Shown in pieces: positions 15,916-23,860 of a stretch of DNA of 64,000 nucleotides (position 1 is the stretch's first letter; each line of letters starts with the position of its first letter). Position numbers and translations under genes: made by a program. Where the stretch lies: the NCBI RefSeq assembly GCF_014649775.1, contig NZ_BMTR01000006.1:1-64000 (forward strand). Direction: 5' to 3'. The notes under the pieces were generated by a model, which was not told the DNA's origin, ran no database searches, and saw only the letters and a program-made list of their open reading frames with translations. The DNA is from Streptomyces longisporoflavus (GTDB lineage Bacteria > Actinomycetota > Actinomycetes > Streptomycetales > Streptomycetaceae).

Positions 15916-16577
15916 TCCGCGTACTGCTCGCCGACGACCAGTCGCTGGTCAGGGCCGGGTTCAAGGCGTTGCTCGACGCCCAGCCGGACATCGGGGTCGC
16001 GGGGGAGGCGGCGGACGGCGACGAGGCGGTGCGCAGGGTGCGCGAACTGTGCCCCGACGTCGTCCTGATGGACATCCGCATGCCGCTGCTCGACGGGCTC
16101 GCCGCGACCCGGGCGATCACCGGCGAACCCGACCTGAACGACGTCAAGGTGGTCATGCTGACCACCTTCGAACTGGACGAGTACGTCTTCGAGGCGATCC
16201 GTTCCGGAGCCTCGGGCTTCCTCGTCAAGGACACCGAGCCCGAGGAGCTGCTGCGCGCCGTCCGCGCGGTGGTCCATGGCGACGCGCTGCTCTCGCCCGG
16301 TGTGACGCGTCGCCTCATCGCCGAATTCGCGGCCCGTTCCAAGGAGCCGGCGGGCCCCGAGCCGCTGGGCGGACTGACCGAGCGGGAGCGGGAGGTGATG
16401 GCGCTCGTCGGCATCGGCCTGTCGAACGAGGAGATCGCCCGCCGCCTCGTCGTCAGCCCGCTGACCGCCAAGACCCACGTCAGCCGGACCATGGTGAAGC
16501 TCGGCGCCCGCGACCGCGCCCAACTGGTCGTCCTCGCCTACGAGTCGGGCCTGGTGCGCCCCGGCTGGCTCGGCTGA
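15912..16577 (+). CDS. NarL/LuxR-type response regulator
   Basis: A 221-residue cognate regulator for the upstream kinase. The receiver domain has the acidic pair LADDQ (Asp 8-9) and phospho-acceptor Asp 54 in VLMDIRMP, plus the later TT and VKDT (Lys) conserved positions. The C-terminal LuxR HTH includes LTEREREVMALVGIGLSNEE and the recognition-helix region near 175-205. The start is GTG 15912, overlapping the kinase stop. Likely targets are the upstream MMPL gene or its own operon, but no binding site was identified. Confidence 0.93.
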   Translation: MIRVLLADDQSLVRAGFKALLDAQPDIGVAGEAADGDEAVRRVRELCPDVVLMDIRMPLLDGLAATRAITGEPDLNDVKVVMLTTFELDEYVFEAIRSGASGFLVKDTEPEELLRAVRAVVHGDALLSPGVTRRLIAEFAARSKEPAGPEPLGGLTEREREVMALVGIGLSNEEIARRLVVSPLTAKTHVSRTMVKLGARDRAQLVVLAYESGLVRPGWLG

Positions 16578-16813
16578 CGCGTCGCGCGCCGGTGGCGGAC
16601 CAGGATCGTCACCAGGGTCGTGACGAAGACGACGGCCCCCGCGATCACTCCGGCCCGCACGAGCGTGCCCTCGCCGGGCGACGTCACGCCGAAGAAGAAC
16701 GCGGGCGAGGCCACGGCCAGCACCGTGGCGCACGCCAGGGACGTCGAGACGAAGAGGGCGAAGCCGATCTCCACCGTGTTCGCGTCACGCTCGGCCTGCG
16801 TCCTTCGCCCCAT
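16538..16813 (-). CDS. Small two-helix membrane protein
   Basis: A 91-residue protein starting at ATG 16813. After a polar leader (MGRRTQAERDA) there are two hydrophobic segments at about 16-43 and 52-72, followed by a basic tail. It looks like one of the small DUF-type Streptomyces membrane proteins (perhaps the DUF6332 group, from memory and not certain). No function is known. Its last 40 bases overlap the 3' end of the convergent response-regulator gene, which may cause antisense interference. Confidence 0.72.
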   Translation of the reverse strand: MGRRTQAERDANTVEIGFALFVSTSLACATVLAVASPAFFFGVTSPGEGTLVRAGVIAGAVVFVTTLVTILVRHRRATRQPSQPGRTRPDS

Positions 16814-16890
16814 TCCGCGAGTGTGCGGTGCGCGCTCCCGGCGGGCAAGCAACCGCGCGCCGGGAGCGGCTCGTTGATCGGGTGGGCCGT

Positions 16891-18381
16891 TCAGTCGTCG
16901 ACCGTCACCGGCTCCCTGTCCGCGACCGCTTGTGGCTGCGACTTCGCCACGACGACCGTCTCCCGCGTGTGCCTCGTCCGGACCCCGGTGAGGGTGATGA
17001 GCAGTCCCGCGACCGCGATCGCCGTGACCACGATCAGGCCGGGGCGGTAGCTGTCGAGCACGGCCTGCGGCGAGGCGTCGGCGCCGTGCGACGACGCGGT
17101 GATCACGGCGGTGACGACGGCGAGGAAGATCGCGCCGCCCACCTGGATCGAGGTGTTCAAAAGGCCCGACACCATGCCCTGCTCGTCGTCGTCCACTCCG
17201 TTGGTGGCCTGGATGTTGAGCGAGGGGAAGACCAGGGCGCACGCGAAGCCGAGCAGGATCATGGACGGCAGGACCATGGAGGCGTACGACGGGGTGAGGC
17301 TGACGCGCAGGAACAGCGTGTACGAGGCGACGAGCAGGACGAAGCCCGCCACGATGACCCGCGGTGTGCCGAACCGGTCGATGACCGAGCCGACCTTCGT
17401 GGACGAGAGGGCGACCAGGGCGCCCGCTGGCAGGAAGGCGAGCGCGGTCTCCAGGGCGGACCAGCCGAGCAGCGTCTGGAAGTACTGCGTGGCCAGGAAC
17501 TGGAAGGAGACATAGCCCCCGAAGAACGTCATCGCGCCGATCTGCGCACGGAGCTGGGGCCCCGAGCGCAGAACGCCGAGGCGGATCAGCGGGTTGGCGG
17601 TGCGCAGTTCGATGCGTACGAAGACGGCGAGCAGTACGGCCGCGGCGAGGAACGACAGGAGGGTGCGGGCCGACGCCCAGCCGGCCTCCGGCGCCTCGAC
17701 GACGGTGAACACGAGCAGCAGCATCGCCGCCGTGCCGGTGACGGCGCCCGGCACGTCGTAGCCGCCGGTGTTCTTCTCGCGGGCGCTGCGCGGGATCAGC
17801 TTGAGTCCTGCGATCAGCGCGATGACGGCGATGGGTGCGGGCAGCAGCATCGTCAGGCGCCAGCTGGCCTCGGTGAGCAGGCCGGACAGGACCAGGCCCA
17901 TGGAGAAGCCGGTGGCGGCGCAGGTGGTGTAGATGGTGAGCGCGCGGTTGCGGACCGGGCCCTCGGCGAACGTGGTGGTGATGATGGAGAGCCCGGCGGG
18001 CGCGGTGAACGCGGCGCTCAGGCCCTTGATGAAGCGGCTTGCGATCAGCAGCGGGCCCGAGTCGACGAACCCGCCGAGCAGTGAGGCAAGGGCGAAGACG
18101 GCGAGCGCGATCAGGAAGACCCGGCGTCGTCCGAGCAGGTCGGCGGCCCGGCCGCCCAGGAGCAGCAGGCCGCCGTAGCCGAGGATGTAGCCGCTGACGA
18201 CCCATTGCAGGGTCGAGGTGGAGAGGTTCAGTTCGGAGCCGATGGAGGGCAGGGCGACGCCGACCATCGACACGTCGAGCGCGTCGAGGAACATCGCGGC
18301 GCAGAGCACGAGCAGAGTGCCCCACAACCGCGGGGACCAGCGCTCCGGGGACGCGGAGGCAGCTGTGAGCGGAGAAGTCAT
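16891..18381 (-). CDS. MFS drug exporter, DHA2 (EmrB/QacA) type
   Basis: A 496-residue proton-linked exporter with about 14 hydrophobic segments. It starts at ATG 18381 (MTSPLTAASAS). DHA2 landmarks are LDALDVSMVGVALPSI in helix 1, WVVSGYILGYGGLLLLGGR in helix 2, the DLLGRRRVF loop, and the helix-5 region TGFSMGLVLSGLLTE. Substrates are probably hydrophobic or cationic antibiotics or toxic metabolites. The gene is divergent from a MarR regulator, with palindromes between them, so it is likely induced by a MarR ligand. Confidence 0.92.
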   Translation of the reverse strand: MTSPLTAASASPERWSPRLWGTLLVLCAAMFLDALDVSMVGVALPSIGSELNLSTSTLQWVVSGYILGYGGLLLLGGRAADLLGRRRVFLIALAVFALASLLGGFVDSGPLLIASRFIKGLSAAFTAPAGLSIITTTFAEGPVRNRALTIYTTCAATGFSMGLVLSGLLTEASWRLTMLLPAPIAVIALIAGLKLIPRSAREKNTGGYDVPGAVTGTAAMLLLVFTVVEAPEAGWASARTLLSFLAAAVLLAVFVRIELRTANPLIRLGVLRSGPQLRAQIGAMTFFGGYVSFQFLATQYFQTLLGWSALETALAFLPAGALVALSSTKVGSVIDRFGTPRVIVAGFVLLVASYTLFLRVSLTPSYASMVLPSMILLGFACALVFPSLNIQATNGVDDDEQGMVSGLLNTSIQVGGAIFLAVVTAVITASSHGADASPQAVLDSYRPGLIVVTAIAVAGLLITLTGVRTRHTRETVVVAKSQPQAVADREPVTVDD

Positions 18382-18395
18382 GCGGAGCACAGTAC

Positions 18396-18421
18396 ATGCA
18401 CGTGCATTGAGTGCAAGTGCA
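18396..18421. promoter_or_regulatory. MarR operator-like palindromes
   Basis: ATGCACGTGCAT at 18396-18407 is a perfect 12-base palindrome. TGCAAGTGCA at 18412-18421 is a near repeat of its core, one period (about 15-16 bases) further on. They lie just upstream of the exporter start and within the exporter/MarR divergent promoter region. I infer they bind the adjacent MarR protein. Confidence 0.72.
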
Positions 18422-18470
18422 TTTAATTCCAATGCAACAAACGGGGCTTTCTCTGCTACGGTGCGGTGTC

Positions 18471-18875
18471 ATGGCGGTGAAGACGGCCGAGCAAGGGCTC
18501 GTGGACCAATGGCGCGACATCCTCGCGGTGCACGCGCGCACCCTGTGCGAGATCGACGGTGCCCTGCGCGAGCACGGACTCGGGGCCAGCGACTTCGAAG
18601 TGCTCGACGTGCTGACCGAGGGCGCCGCGGCCGACGGCGACTGCGGCTACCGCGTGCAGGACATCGCCGGCCGGGTGCACCTGAGCCAGAGCGCGCTGTC
18701 CCGCCTCATCGGCCGCCTGGAGAAGGACGGCCTGGTGGAGCGCGCCATGTGCAGCGAGGACCGGCGCGGAGTACGGGTCGTGCTCACCGACAAGGGGCGC
18801 CGACTGCACACGGAGGTGCGTCCGCTCCAGCGCGCGGCGCTCGAACGGACGCTGGCGCGGACCCCCTCCGCCTAG
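18471..18875 (+). CDS. MarR family transcriptional regulator
   Basis: A 134-residue winged-helix regulator. ATG 18471 is used because the protein then begins just before the first dimerisation helix. The wHTH includes YRVQDIAGRVHLSQSALSRL (recognition helix about 68-80) and the beta-wing with EDRRGVRVVLTDKG (about 98-111), typical of MarR. It probably represses the divergent DHA2 exporter and itself through the palindromes at 18396-18421, releasing DNA on binding a phenolic or antibiotic ligand. Confidence 0.92.
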   Translation: MAVKTAEQGLVDQWRDILAVHARTLCEIDGALREHGLGASDFEVLDVLTEGAAADGDCGYRVQDIAGRVHLSQSALSRLIGRLEKDGLVERAMCSEDRRGVRVVLTDKGRRLHTEVRPLQRAALERTLARTPSA

Positions 18876-18896
18876 CCGCCGGAGCCGGAGCCGGAG

Positions 18897-19628
18897 TCAC
18901 ACGCCCGACGTCTCGCTCCACAGCGTGCTCAGCGCGCTGTCTCCGGTGACCTGCGGGAACGGTCCGCGGTTCCACAGCGCGAGGTAGAGCTGCCCCGCGG
19001 GACCCGACACCTCGCAGTCCGCGCGGCCGTCATCGCCCCGCTCCGTGACCGGCGGCTCCTGCGAGAGGCGTACGGTCCACACGGCGTCGTCCGCGTCCGT
19101 CGCCCGCACGCGAAGTACCCGGGGCTCCTGTGTGCGCACCCTGCTGCGCGAGCGCGCGTGGAACCCGCGCAGCAGTTCGTCGATCCCGTCCGCCGCGAAC
19201 TCCGTACCGAACGGCGACGGCGCGCCCCCGCGCGCCGACTCGGCGTCCACGCGGTGGACCGCCGTCTCGTTCGCCTGGCGCCGCGCCCAGAACGCGAGCG
19301 GGGAGGGCGCGGGCAGAAACGCCCAGCACCGCACGTCGGGCGCCGCGGCGCGCAGCGTGCCGACCAGACCGCCGTGCGCCTGCCGGTACCAGTCGATCAG
19401 TGCGGCGCCGTCCAGCTCCGGCGGGTCGCCCATGGGCCGCGGCGACATGTGCCCCTCGGCGACGAAGGCCGCGGCCCAGAGGTGCACCGACCCCGTGTGC
19501 CGCAGCAGATCCCGCACGGTCCAGTCGGGACAGGTGATCACTTTGGCGCCGGTCCCGGCCGTTTCGGCGGCGCGGGCCAGCAACTGGCCTTCGTGGTCCA
19601 GGACTTCGAGGTGCTCGGCAATCTCCAT
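18897..19628 (-). CDS. Maleylpyruvate isomerase / mycothiol-dependent DinB-like protein
   Basis: A 243-residue protein of the actinobacterial 'maleylpyruvate isomerase family mycothiol-dependent enzyme' group. The N-terminal DinB-like four-helix domain has CPDWTVRDLLRHTGSVHLW (about 33-51) with His 45 and a later ETAVHRVDAE segment (His near 127) that would supply metal ligands. The C-terminal part (about 165-243) is the MDMPI_C-like domain ending in LYLALWNRG. Such proteins use mycothiol as co-substrate. The actual substrate is unknown; there is no gentisate pathway nearby. Confidence 0.85.
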   Translation of the reverse strand: MEIAEHLEVLDHEGQLLARAAETAGTGAKVITCPDWTVRDLLRHTGSVHLWAAAFVAEGHMSPRPMGDPPELDGAALIDWYRQAHGGLVGTLRAAAPDVRCWAFLPAPSPLAFWARRQANETAVHRVDAESARGGAPSPFGTEFAADGIDELLRGFHARSRSRVRTQEPRVLRVRATDADDAVWTVRLSQEPPVTERGDDGRADCEVSGPAGQLYLALWNRGPFPQVTGDSALSTLWSETSGV

Positions 19629-19673
19629 GCGGGGGATTGTGCCGGATGGAGTGCGCTCGACGGGCAGCGGGAT

Positions 19674-19706
19674 CCCGGGCGTGCCCGGGGGCTCGGGCAC
19701 GCCGGG
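19674..19706 (-). terminator. Terminator hairpin after the DUF3237 gene
   Basis: CGTGCCCG at 19680-19687 pairs with CGGGCACG at 19694-19701. Flanking CCCGGG and CCGGGG extend the stem, giving a long GC-rich hairpin immediately downstream of the leftward DUF3237 stop at 19708. It would end the whole leftward transport operon. Confidence 0.75.
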
Positions 19707-19707
19707 G

Positions 19708-20175
19708 CTACTGGAGCGCGTACATGCGGATGACGACCGCGTCCTCTCCCTCGCCCGCGGGCCGGGCCAGGCCCACGAAGACCGTCTCGGCGAGCCAGCG
19801 ATGCGCGGGGGCGTCGGTGCGGAAGACGGGGGAGGTGCGGTAGTAGTGACCGGCGTGGGTGACCTGGAGGTCACCGTCGTGCTGGTCGGGGCTGTCGGGG
19901 GCGGGGTGGTAGTAGCCGCGGTTGACGATGTCGATGACGGCGCCGTCGTCGGCCTGGATCAGATAGCGCGCGTCGAGCTGGCAGACCTCCCCGCGCGTAC
20001 TGCTCCAGTCGCCGCCGCCCGCGAGGATCTTGCCGCTCAGCAGCGGCCCCTCCACGGTCCCGCCGACGATCGGGGTGAACTCGGTGACCTCGCCCTCGCC
20101 GTGGCCGATGTGCAGGGACTCGGTGAGGTGGGCGCGGATCTCGAACGCGTAGGTCAGGGCGGGGGAGAAGGGCAT
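19708..20175 (-). CDS. DUF3237 (UPF0311) domain protein
   Basis: A 155-residue protein starting at ATG 20175. It matches the DUF3237 beta-barrel family in overall pattern: an N-terminal FEIRAHL strand, TPIVGGTVEGPLLSGKIL (about 34-51), the GGDWSSTRG turn, LDARYLIQADDGAVIDIVNRGYY and a final FVGLARPAGE strand. Biochemical function of the family is not established. It follows the OppF-type ATPase gene by 47 bases in the same direction and is followed by a terminator, so it is probably the last gene of the ABC operon and may process the imported compound. Confidence 0.85.
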   Translation of the reverse strand: MPFSPALTYAFEIRAHLTESLHIGHGEGEVTEFTPIVGGTVEGPLLSGKILAGGGDWSSTRGEVCQLDARYLIQADDGAVIDIVNRGYYHPAPDSPDQHDGDLQVTHAGHYYRTSPVFRTDAPAHRWLAETVFVGLARPAGEGEDAVVIRMYALQ

Positions 20176-20222
20176 GATGTCACTCCGGTGGGCAGAGGGT
20201 TCGGGCGGGTGGTCGAGGTACG

Positions 20223-21026
20223 TCAGGCGGTAGCACCGCGCTTGGGGGTCCAGCCCCGGCGCGGCACCGAGTCGATCAGCTTGCGGGTGTACGCGGCGCC
20301 GGGCCGTTCGAGCACGGAGAGCGTGCGCCCTCGCTCGATGATCCGCCCGCGGTGCATCACCGCGATGTCCTCGCAGATGTGCTGGACGATGCCGAGGTCA
20401 TGGGTGATGAACAGGTAGGCGGTGTCGCTCTGTTCGCGCAGCTCCCGCAGCAGCGTGACGATCTGGGCCTGCACGGACACGTCCAGGGCGGCGACCGCCT
20501 CGTCGAGCACCAGGACGCGGGGGCGCACGGCCACCGCGCGGGCGATGGCGACGCGCTGGCGCTGGCCTCCCGAGAGCGCGCGGGGCAGCGACCGCGCCTG
20601 GCCGGCGGTGAGACCCACCTGGTCCAGGAGTTCCGCCGTGCGCCGGGCCAGCGCGCTGCCGCGCAGGTCCGTGTGGTGTGCGAGGACTTCGCTGATGCTG
20701 TCCGCCACGCGCTGATGCCGGTCCAGTGAGGCGTACGGGTCCTGGAAGACCATCTGGACGTCCCCGGCGAAACTCCCGCGCACGGCGGTGCGGGCCCGGC
20801 GCCCCGGCAGGACCCGGCCGTCGAACCGTACGGTTCCGGCGGTCGGCGCCTCTAGGCCGGCGATCATGCGGGCGGTCGTGGTCTTGCCCGAGCCGGACTC
20901 ACCGACCAGCGCGAGGGACGCGCCGGGGGCGAGCGACAGCCCGACGTCCTCGACCGCGACGAAGTCCCCGTAGGTTTTGCGCAGGCCGGCCGCTTCCAGG
21001 GCCGCAGGGGCGCCGGCGTCAGCCAT
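20223..21026 (-). CDS. Peptide ABC transporter ATPase (DppF/OppF type)
   Basis: A 267-residue nucleotide-binding subunit. Motifs: Walker A GESGSGKTT (about 39-47), Q-loop VFQDPYASLD, signature LSGGQRQRVAIARA, Walker B VLVLDEA and switch FITHDLG. It lacks the zinc-like C-terminal oligopeptide-binding Cys motif and is shorter than most OppF proteins. ATG 21026 overlaps the end of the upstream oppD-type gene (stop at 21019) by eight bases, so the two ATPases are translated together and probably act as a heterodimer that powers the permeases encoded upstream. Confidence 0.93.
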   Translation of the reverse strand: MADAGAPAALEAAGLRKTYGDFVAVEDVGLSLAPGASLALVGESGSGKTTTARMIAGLEAPTAGTVRFDGRVLPGRRARTAVRGSFAGDVQMVFQDPYASLDRHQRVADSISEVLAHHTDLRGSALARRTAELLDQVGLTAGQARSLPRALSGGQRQRVAIARAVAVRPRVLVLDEAVAALDVSVQAQIVTLLRELREQSDTAYLFITHDLGIVQHICEDIAVMHRGRIIERGRTLSVLERPGAAYTRKLIDSVPRRGWTPKRGATA

Positions 21027-22041
21027 GGCGCACCGTCCTTTCCGTACCGGGCGCCGCGTCGTCCGCGCCCGCGAGGAGGGGGAAATGGCAGGCGGTACGT
21101 CCGTCACCGGTCCGCTCCGGCAGCGGACGATCCGTCGTGCAGAGGTCGCGGGCCGCCGGGCAGCGGGGTGCGAACGCACAGCCGGGACCGGCCTCGGACG
21201 CCGACAGCGGTCGGCCCTCGATCGCCCGCAACGGCCTCGCACCCGTCCCCGGGTCGGGCCGTGCGGCAAGGAGGGCGCGGGTGTACGGATGACAGGACGC
21301 GTCGTGGAGGCGCGCGGCGGGCAGTTGCTCCACCACCGACCCCGCGTACATCACCGCGATGCTGTCGCAGACGGCCGCCGCCAGCGCCAGATCGTGCGTG
21401 ATGAACAGCATCGCGAGGCCGCGCTGCTCCCGCGCCTCGTCGATGACGGCCATGACTTCGGCCTGTGTGGTGACGTCGAGGGCGGTGGTCGGCTCGTCCG
21501 CGAGGAGCAGCCGGGGCTCGCCGATCAGGGCCGCCGCGATCATGACGCGTTGCAGCAGCCCGCCGGACAGTTCGGCCGGGCGCTGGCGCAGCCGCCGCGG
21601 CGCGTCGGCGATGCCCACCTCGCGGAGGAGGTCCGTGGCCCGGGCCGTGGCGGCACCCTGGCGCTGCCCGCGCGTGGTGACCAGGCCCTCGGTGAGGAAG
21701 TCGCCGATGGTGCGCAGCGGATTGATGTGCGCCCGCGGGTCCTGGAAGATCATCGCCGCCCCGCTGCCGCGCAGCGCGCGCAGCGAGGCCGCGTCCATGG
21801 CGGTGACCGAGGCGCCGTCGAAGCGCACGTCGCCGCCGACCCGGGCACCGGGAGGCAGCAGCCGCAGCACCGAACGGGCGGTGAGCGACTTGCCCGAGCC
21901 GGACTCGCCCACCAGGCCCACGGCGCCGCCCGCCGGGACGGTGAGGTCCACGCGGTGGACGACGGCACGGTGTTCGCCCCGGACGGGCAGGGTGATGTGC
22001 AGGCCCTCGAACGCGAGCAGCGGAGTCTCCATGTGGTTCAT
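21019..22041 (-). CDS. Peptide ABC transporter ATPase (DppD/OppD type)
   Basis: A 340-residue ATPase. Motifs: Walker A GESGSGKSL (about 44-52), IFQDPRAHINPL, Walker B LLLADEP and switch FITHDLA. The signature motif reads LSGGLLQRVMIA rather than LSGGQ-x-QR, a variation seen in some nickel/peptide systems. The C-terminal oligo_HPY region GCAFAPRCPAA (near 292-302) is present. ATG 22041 overlaps the permease end by four bases. It pairs with the OppF-type subunit downstream. Confidence 0.93.
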   Translation of the reverse strand: MNHMETPLLAFEGLHITLPVRGEHRAVVHRVDLTVPAGGAVGLVGESGSGKSLTARSVLRLLPPGARVGGDVRFDGASVTAMDAASLRALRGSGAAMIFQDPRAHINPLRTIGDFLTEGLVTTRGQRQGAATARATDLLREVGIADAPRRLRQRPAELSGGLLQRVMIAAALIGEPRLLLADEPTTALDVTTQAEVMAVIDEAREQRGLAMLFITHDLALAAAVCDSIAVMYAGSVVEQLPAARLHDASCHPYTRALLAARPDPGTGARPLRAIEGRPLSASEAGPGCAFAPRCPAARDLCTTDRPLPERTGDGRTACHFPLLAGADDAAPGTERTVRHG

Positions 22042-22913
22042 CGGTCCTCCCCGAGGAGCCGCCGGGACAGACCGCTGCCCAGCAGATTGCAGGCGATGAC
22101 GAAGACGACGATGACCAGACCGGCGTACAGCGACTGCTCGGGCTGGCCGGCGATGATGCCCGGCGCGCCGTTGGCCACCATCAACCCCCATTCCGCGGTG
22201 GGCGGTTGGGTGCCGAGCCCGATGAAGGAGAACGCCGCCACGTCGAGCATCGTGTAGCCGAACGAAGTGGTCGCCTGCACGAGGACGAGAGGCAGCAGAT
22301 TCGGCAGCAGATGGCGCAGGCAGATCCGCCGGCCGGAAAGCCCCAGCAGGCCCAGCGCGGACACGTACGGAAGCGCGCGTTCGCGCAGGGCCGCGCTGCG
22401 CACGACGCGGGCGATGTACGGCAGATAGGCGAGGGAGAGGGTGATGACGGCGATGTCCAGGCCCGCCCCGAAGACCGCCGCGCCGACCACGGCAAGGACG
22501 AGTCCCGGGAAGCCGAAGACGAGGTCGAGGAAGGCGGAGACGACCCGGTCGTACCAGCCGCCGAGCCAGGCCGCAGACACCGCGAGCGCCGTGCCGGCCA
22601 GGCCCGCGGTCAGGGTGATGAGCGCGGGCGCGAGCAGACTGGGCCGCGCCCCGTACAGGAGACGGGAGAGGATGTCGCGCCCCGTGTCGTCCGTGCCGAG
22701 CCAGTGCGCCGCCGAGCTGCCCTGTGAAACGGCGAGCGGATCAACCGCGTTGGGGTCGTACGGCGCGAGCAGCGGGGCGAACACGGCGGCGAGGACCACG
22801 AGCGCCACGACGGTTCCGGCGGCGATCGGCACCCCCTGGCCGCGGGCGAGGGCGCGGACCCGGCCGAGCGGGAGCCTGCCGCCTGCGGCCGGGACCGACT
22901 GATAGGCGCTCAT
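22038..22913 (-). CDS. Peptide ABC transporter permease (DppC/OppC type)
   Basis: A 291-residue inner-membrane permease. It has a polar N-terminal leader, a first membrane helix at about 33-52, the family-specific HWLGTDDTGRDILSRLLYGAR segment (about 71-90, quoted in part), and the EAA loop region ALGLLGLSGRRICLRHLLPN that contacts the ATPases. ATG 22913 overlaps the DppB-type gene by four bases. With that subunit it forms the channel for the imported peptide-like solute. Confidence 0.93.
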   Translation of the reverse strand: MSAYQSVPAAGGRLPLGRVRALARGQGVPIAAGTVVALVVLAAVFAPLLAPYDPNAVDPLAVSQGSSAAHWLGTDDTGRDILSRLLYGARPSLLAPALITLTAGLAGTALAVSAAWLGGWYDRVVSAFLDLVFGFPGLVLAVVGAAVFGAGLDIAVITLSLAYLPYIARVVRSAALRERALPYVSALGLLGLSGRRICLRHLLPNLLPLVLVQATTSFGYTMLDVAAFSFIGLGTQPPTAEWGLMVANGAPGIIAGQPEQSLYAGLVIVVFVIACNLLGSGLSRRLLGEDR

Positions 22914-23860
22914 CGGCTTCCTCCCGGCGGAAGACGGTGGTCGAGTGCCGCGCTCAGCACGTCGACGGCGGTGTTGATCAGGGCGAACGCCACCACCGTG
23001 AGCAGCGCGAGAGCCTGCACGACGGCCAGGTCCTGCTTGGCGGCGCTCTGGATGAGGAGCGCCCCGACGCCGTTGAGGCCGAAGGCCTGTTCCACGATGG
23101 ACGAGCCGGCGATCAGGCCCGCCACGGCGACCCCCGAGACGGAGACGATCGGTGCGGCGGCGTTGCGCAGGATGTGCTTGCGGACGATGCGGCTCTCCTT
23201 GATGCCCCGGCTGCGCGCGGTCTGCACATGCTCGGAGACCAGCTCGGCGCGGATCGCCGCGCGGGACACCTGGGCGACGTAGGCGAGCCATGAGGCGGCG
23301 AGGGCCAGGGCGGGCAGGGTGAGATGCTCCAGGCGGTCGGTGAATCCGGTGCCCGAGCCGTAGGCCGGGAACCAGCCGAGCCGCACGGCGAAGCCCCAGG
23401 TCAGCAGGACCGCCATGACGAAGACCGGCACCGCCATGAAGGTCGTGGAGAGCACCGTCACCACGGTGTCGGCCCACTCGCCGCGCAGGGCGGCCAGGGC
23501 GCCGAGGGCGACGCCGAAGGTGACGATGAGGAGGGCGGCGTAGGCGATCAGGAGAAGGGTGTTGCCGATCCGGGCGCCCAGCAGGTGGGTGACGGAGTCC
23601 TGGTAGCTGAGGGACTGTCCCGCGTCGCCCCGCAGCATGCCGGTCAGCCAGCGCCAGTAGCTCGCCGGGAACGGTTCGTCCAGGTGGTACTGGCGGTGAA
23701 TTTCCGCGAGCAGCCGGGGACTTGGCTCCTTGCCCCCGCCGACCAGCAGCGTCGCCGGATCGCCGGGGGACAGGAACAGGGCGCCGTAGATGGCGACGCT
23801 CGCGATCAGCAGGGTCACCGCCAGGGCCGCCGCCCGGCGGACGACGAAGCGGGCGATCAC
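22910..23860 (-). CDS. Peptide ABC transporter permease (DppB/OppB type)
   Basis: A 316-residue permease. It begins at GTG 23860, overlapping the stop of the lipoprotein gene (GTGA). The N-terminal helix ARFVVRRAAALAVTLLIASV is followed by the periplasmic loop typical of DppB (SPGDPATLLVGGG, HLDEPFPASYWRWL), then a five-helix core and the EAA loop TARSRGIKESRIVRKHILRN. It forms the transmembrane channel with the DppC-type subunit. Confidence 0.93.
   Translation of the reverse strand: MIARFVVRRAAALAVTLLIASVAIYGALFLSPGDPATLLVGGGKEPSPRLLAEIHRQYHLDEPFPASYWRWLTGMLRGDAGQSLSYQDSVTHLLGARIGNTLLLIAYAALLIVTFGVALGALAALRGEWADTVVTVLSTTFMAVPVFVMAVLLTWGFAVRLGWFPAYGSGTGFTDRLEHLTLPALALAASWLAYVAQVSRAAIRAELVSEHVQTARSRGIKESRIVRKHILRNAAAPIVSVSGVAVAGLIAGSSIVEQAFGLNGVGALLIQSAAKQDLAVVQALALLTVVAFALINTAVDVLSAALDHRLPPGGSR

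Noticed and set aside
11415..16577. Antibiotic biosynthetic cluster suggested by a SARP regulator and exporter
   Set aside because: No polyketide, peptide, terpene or RiPP synthase gene is present nearby.
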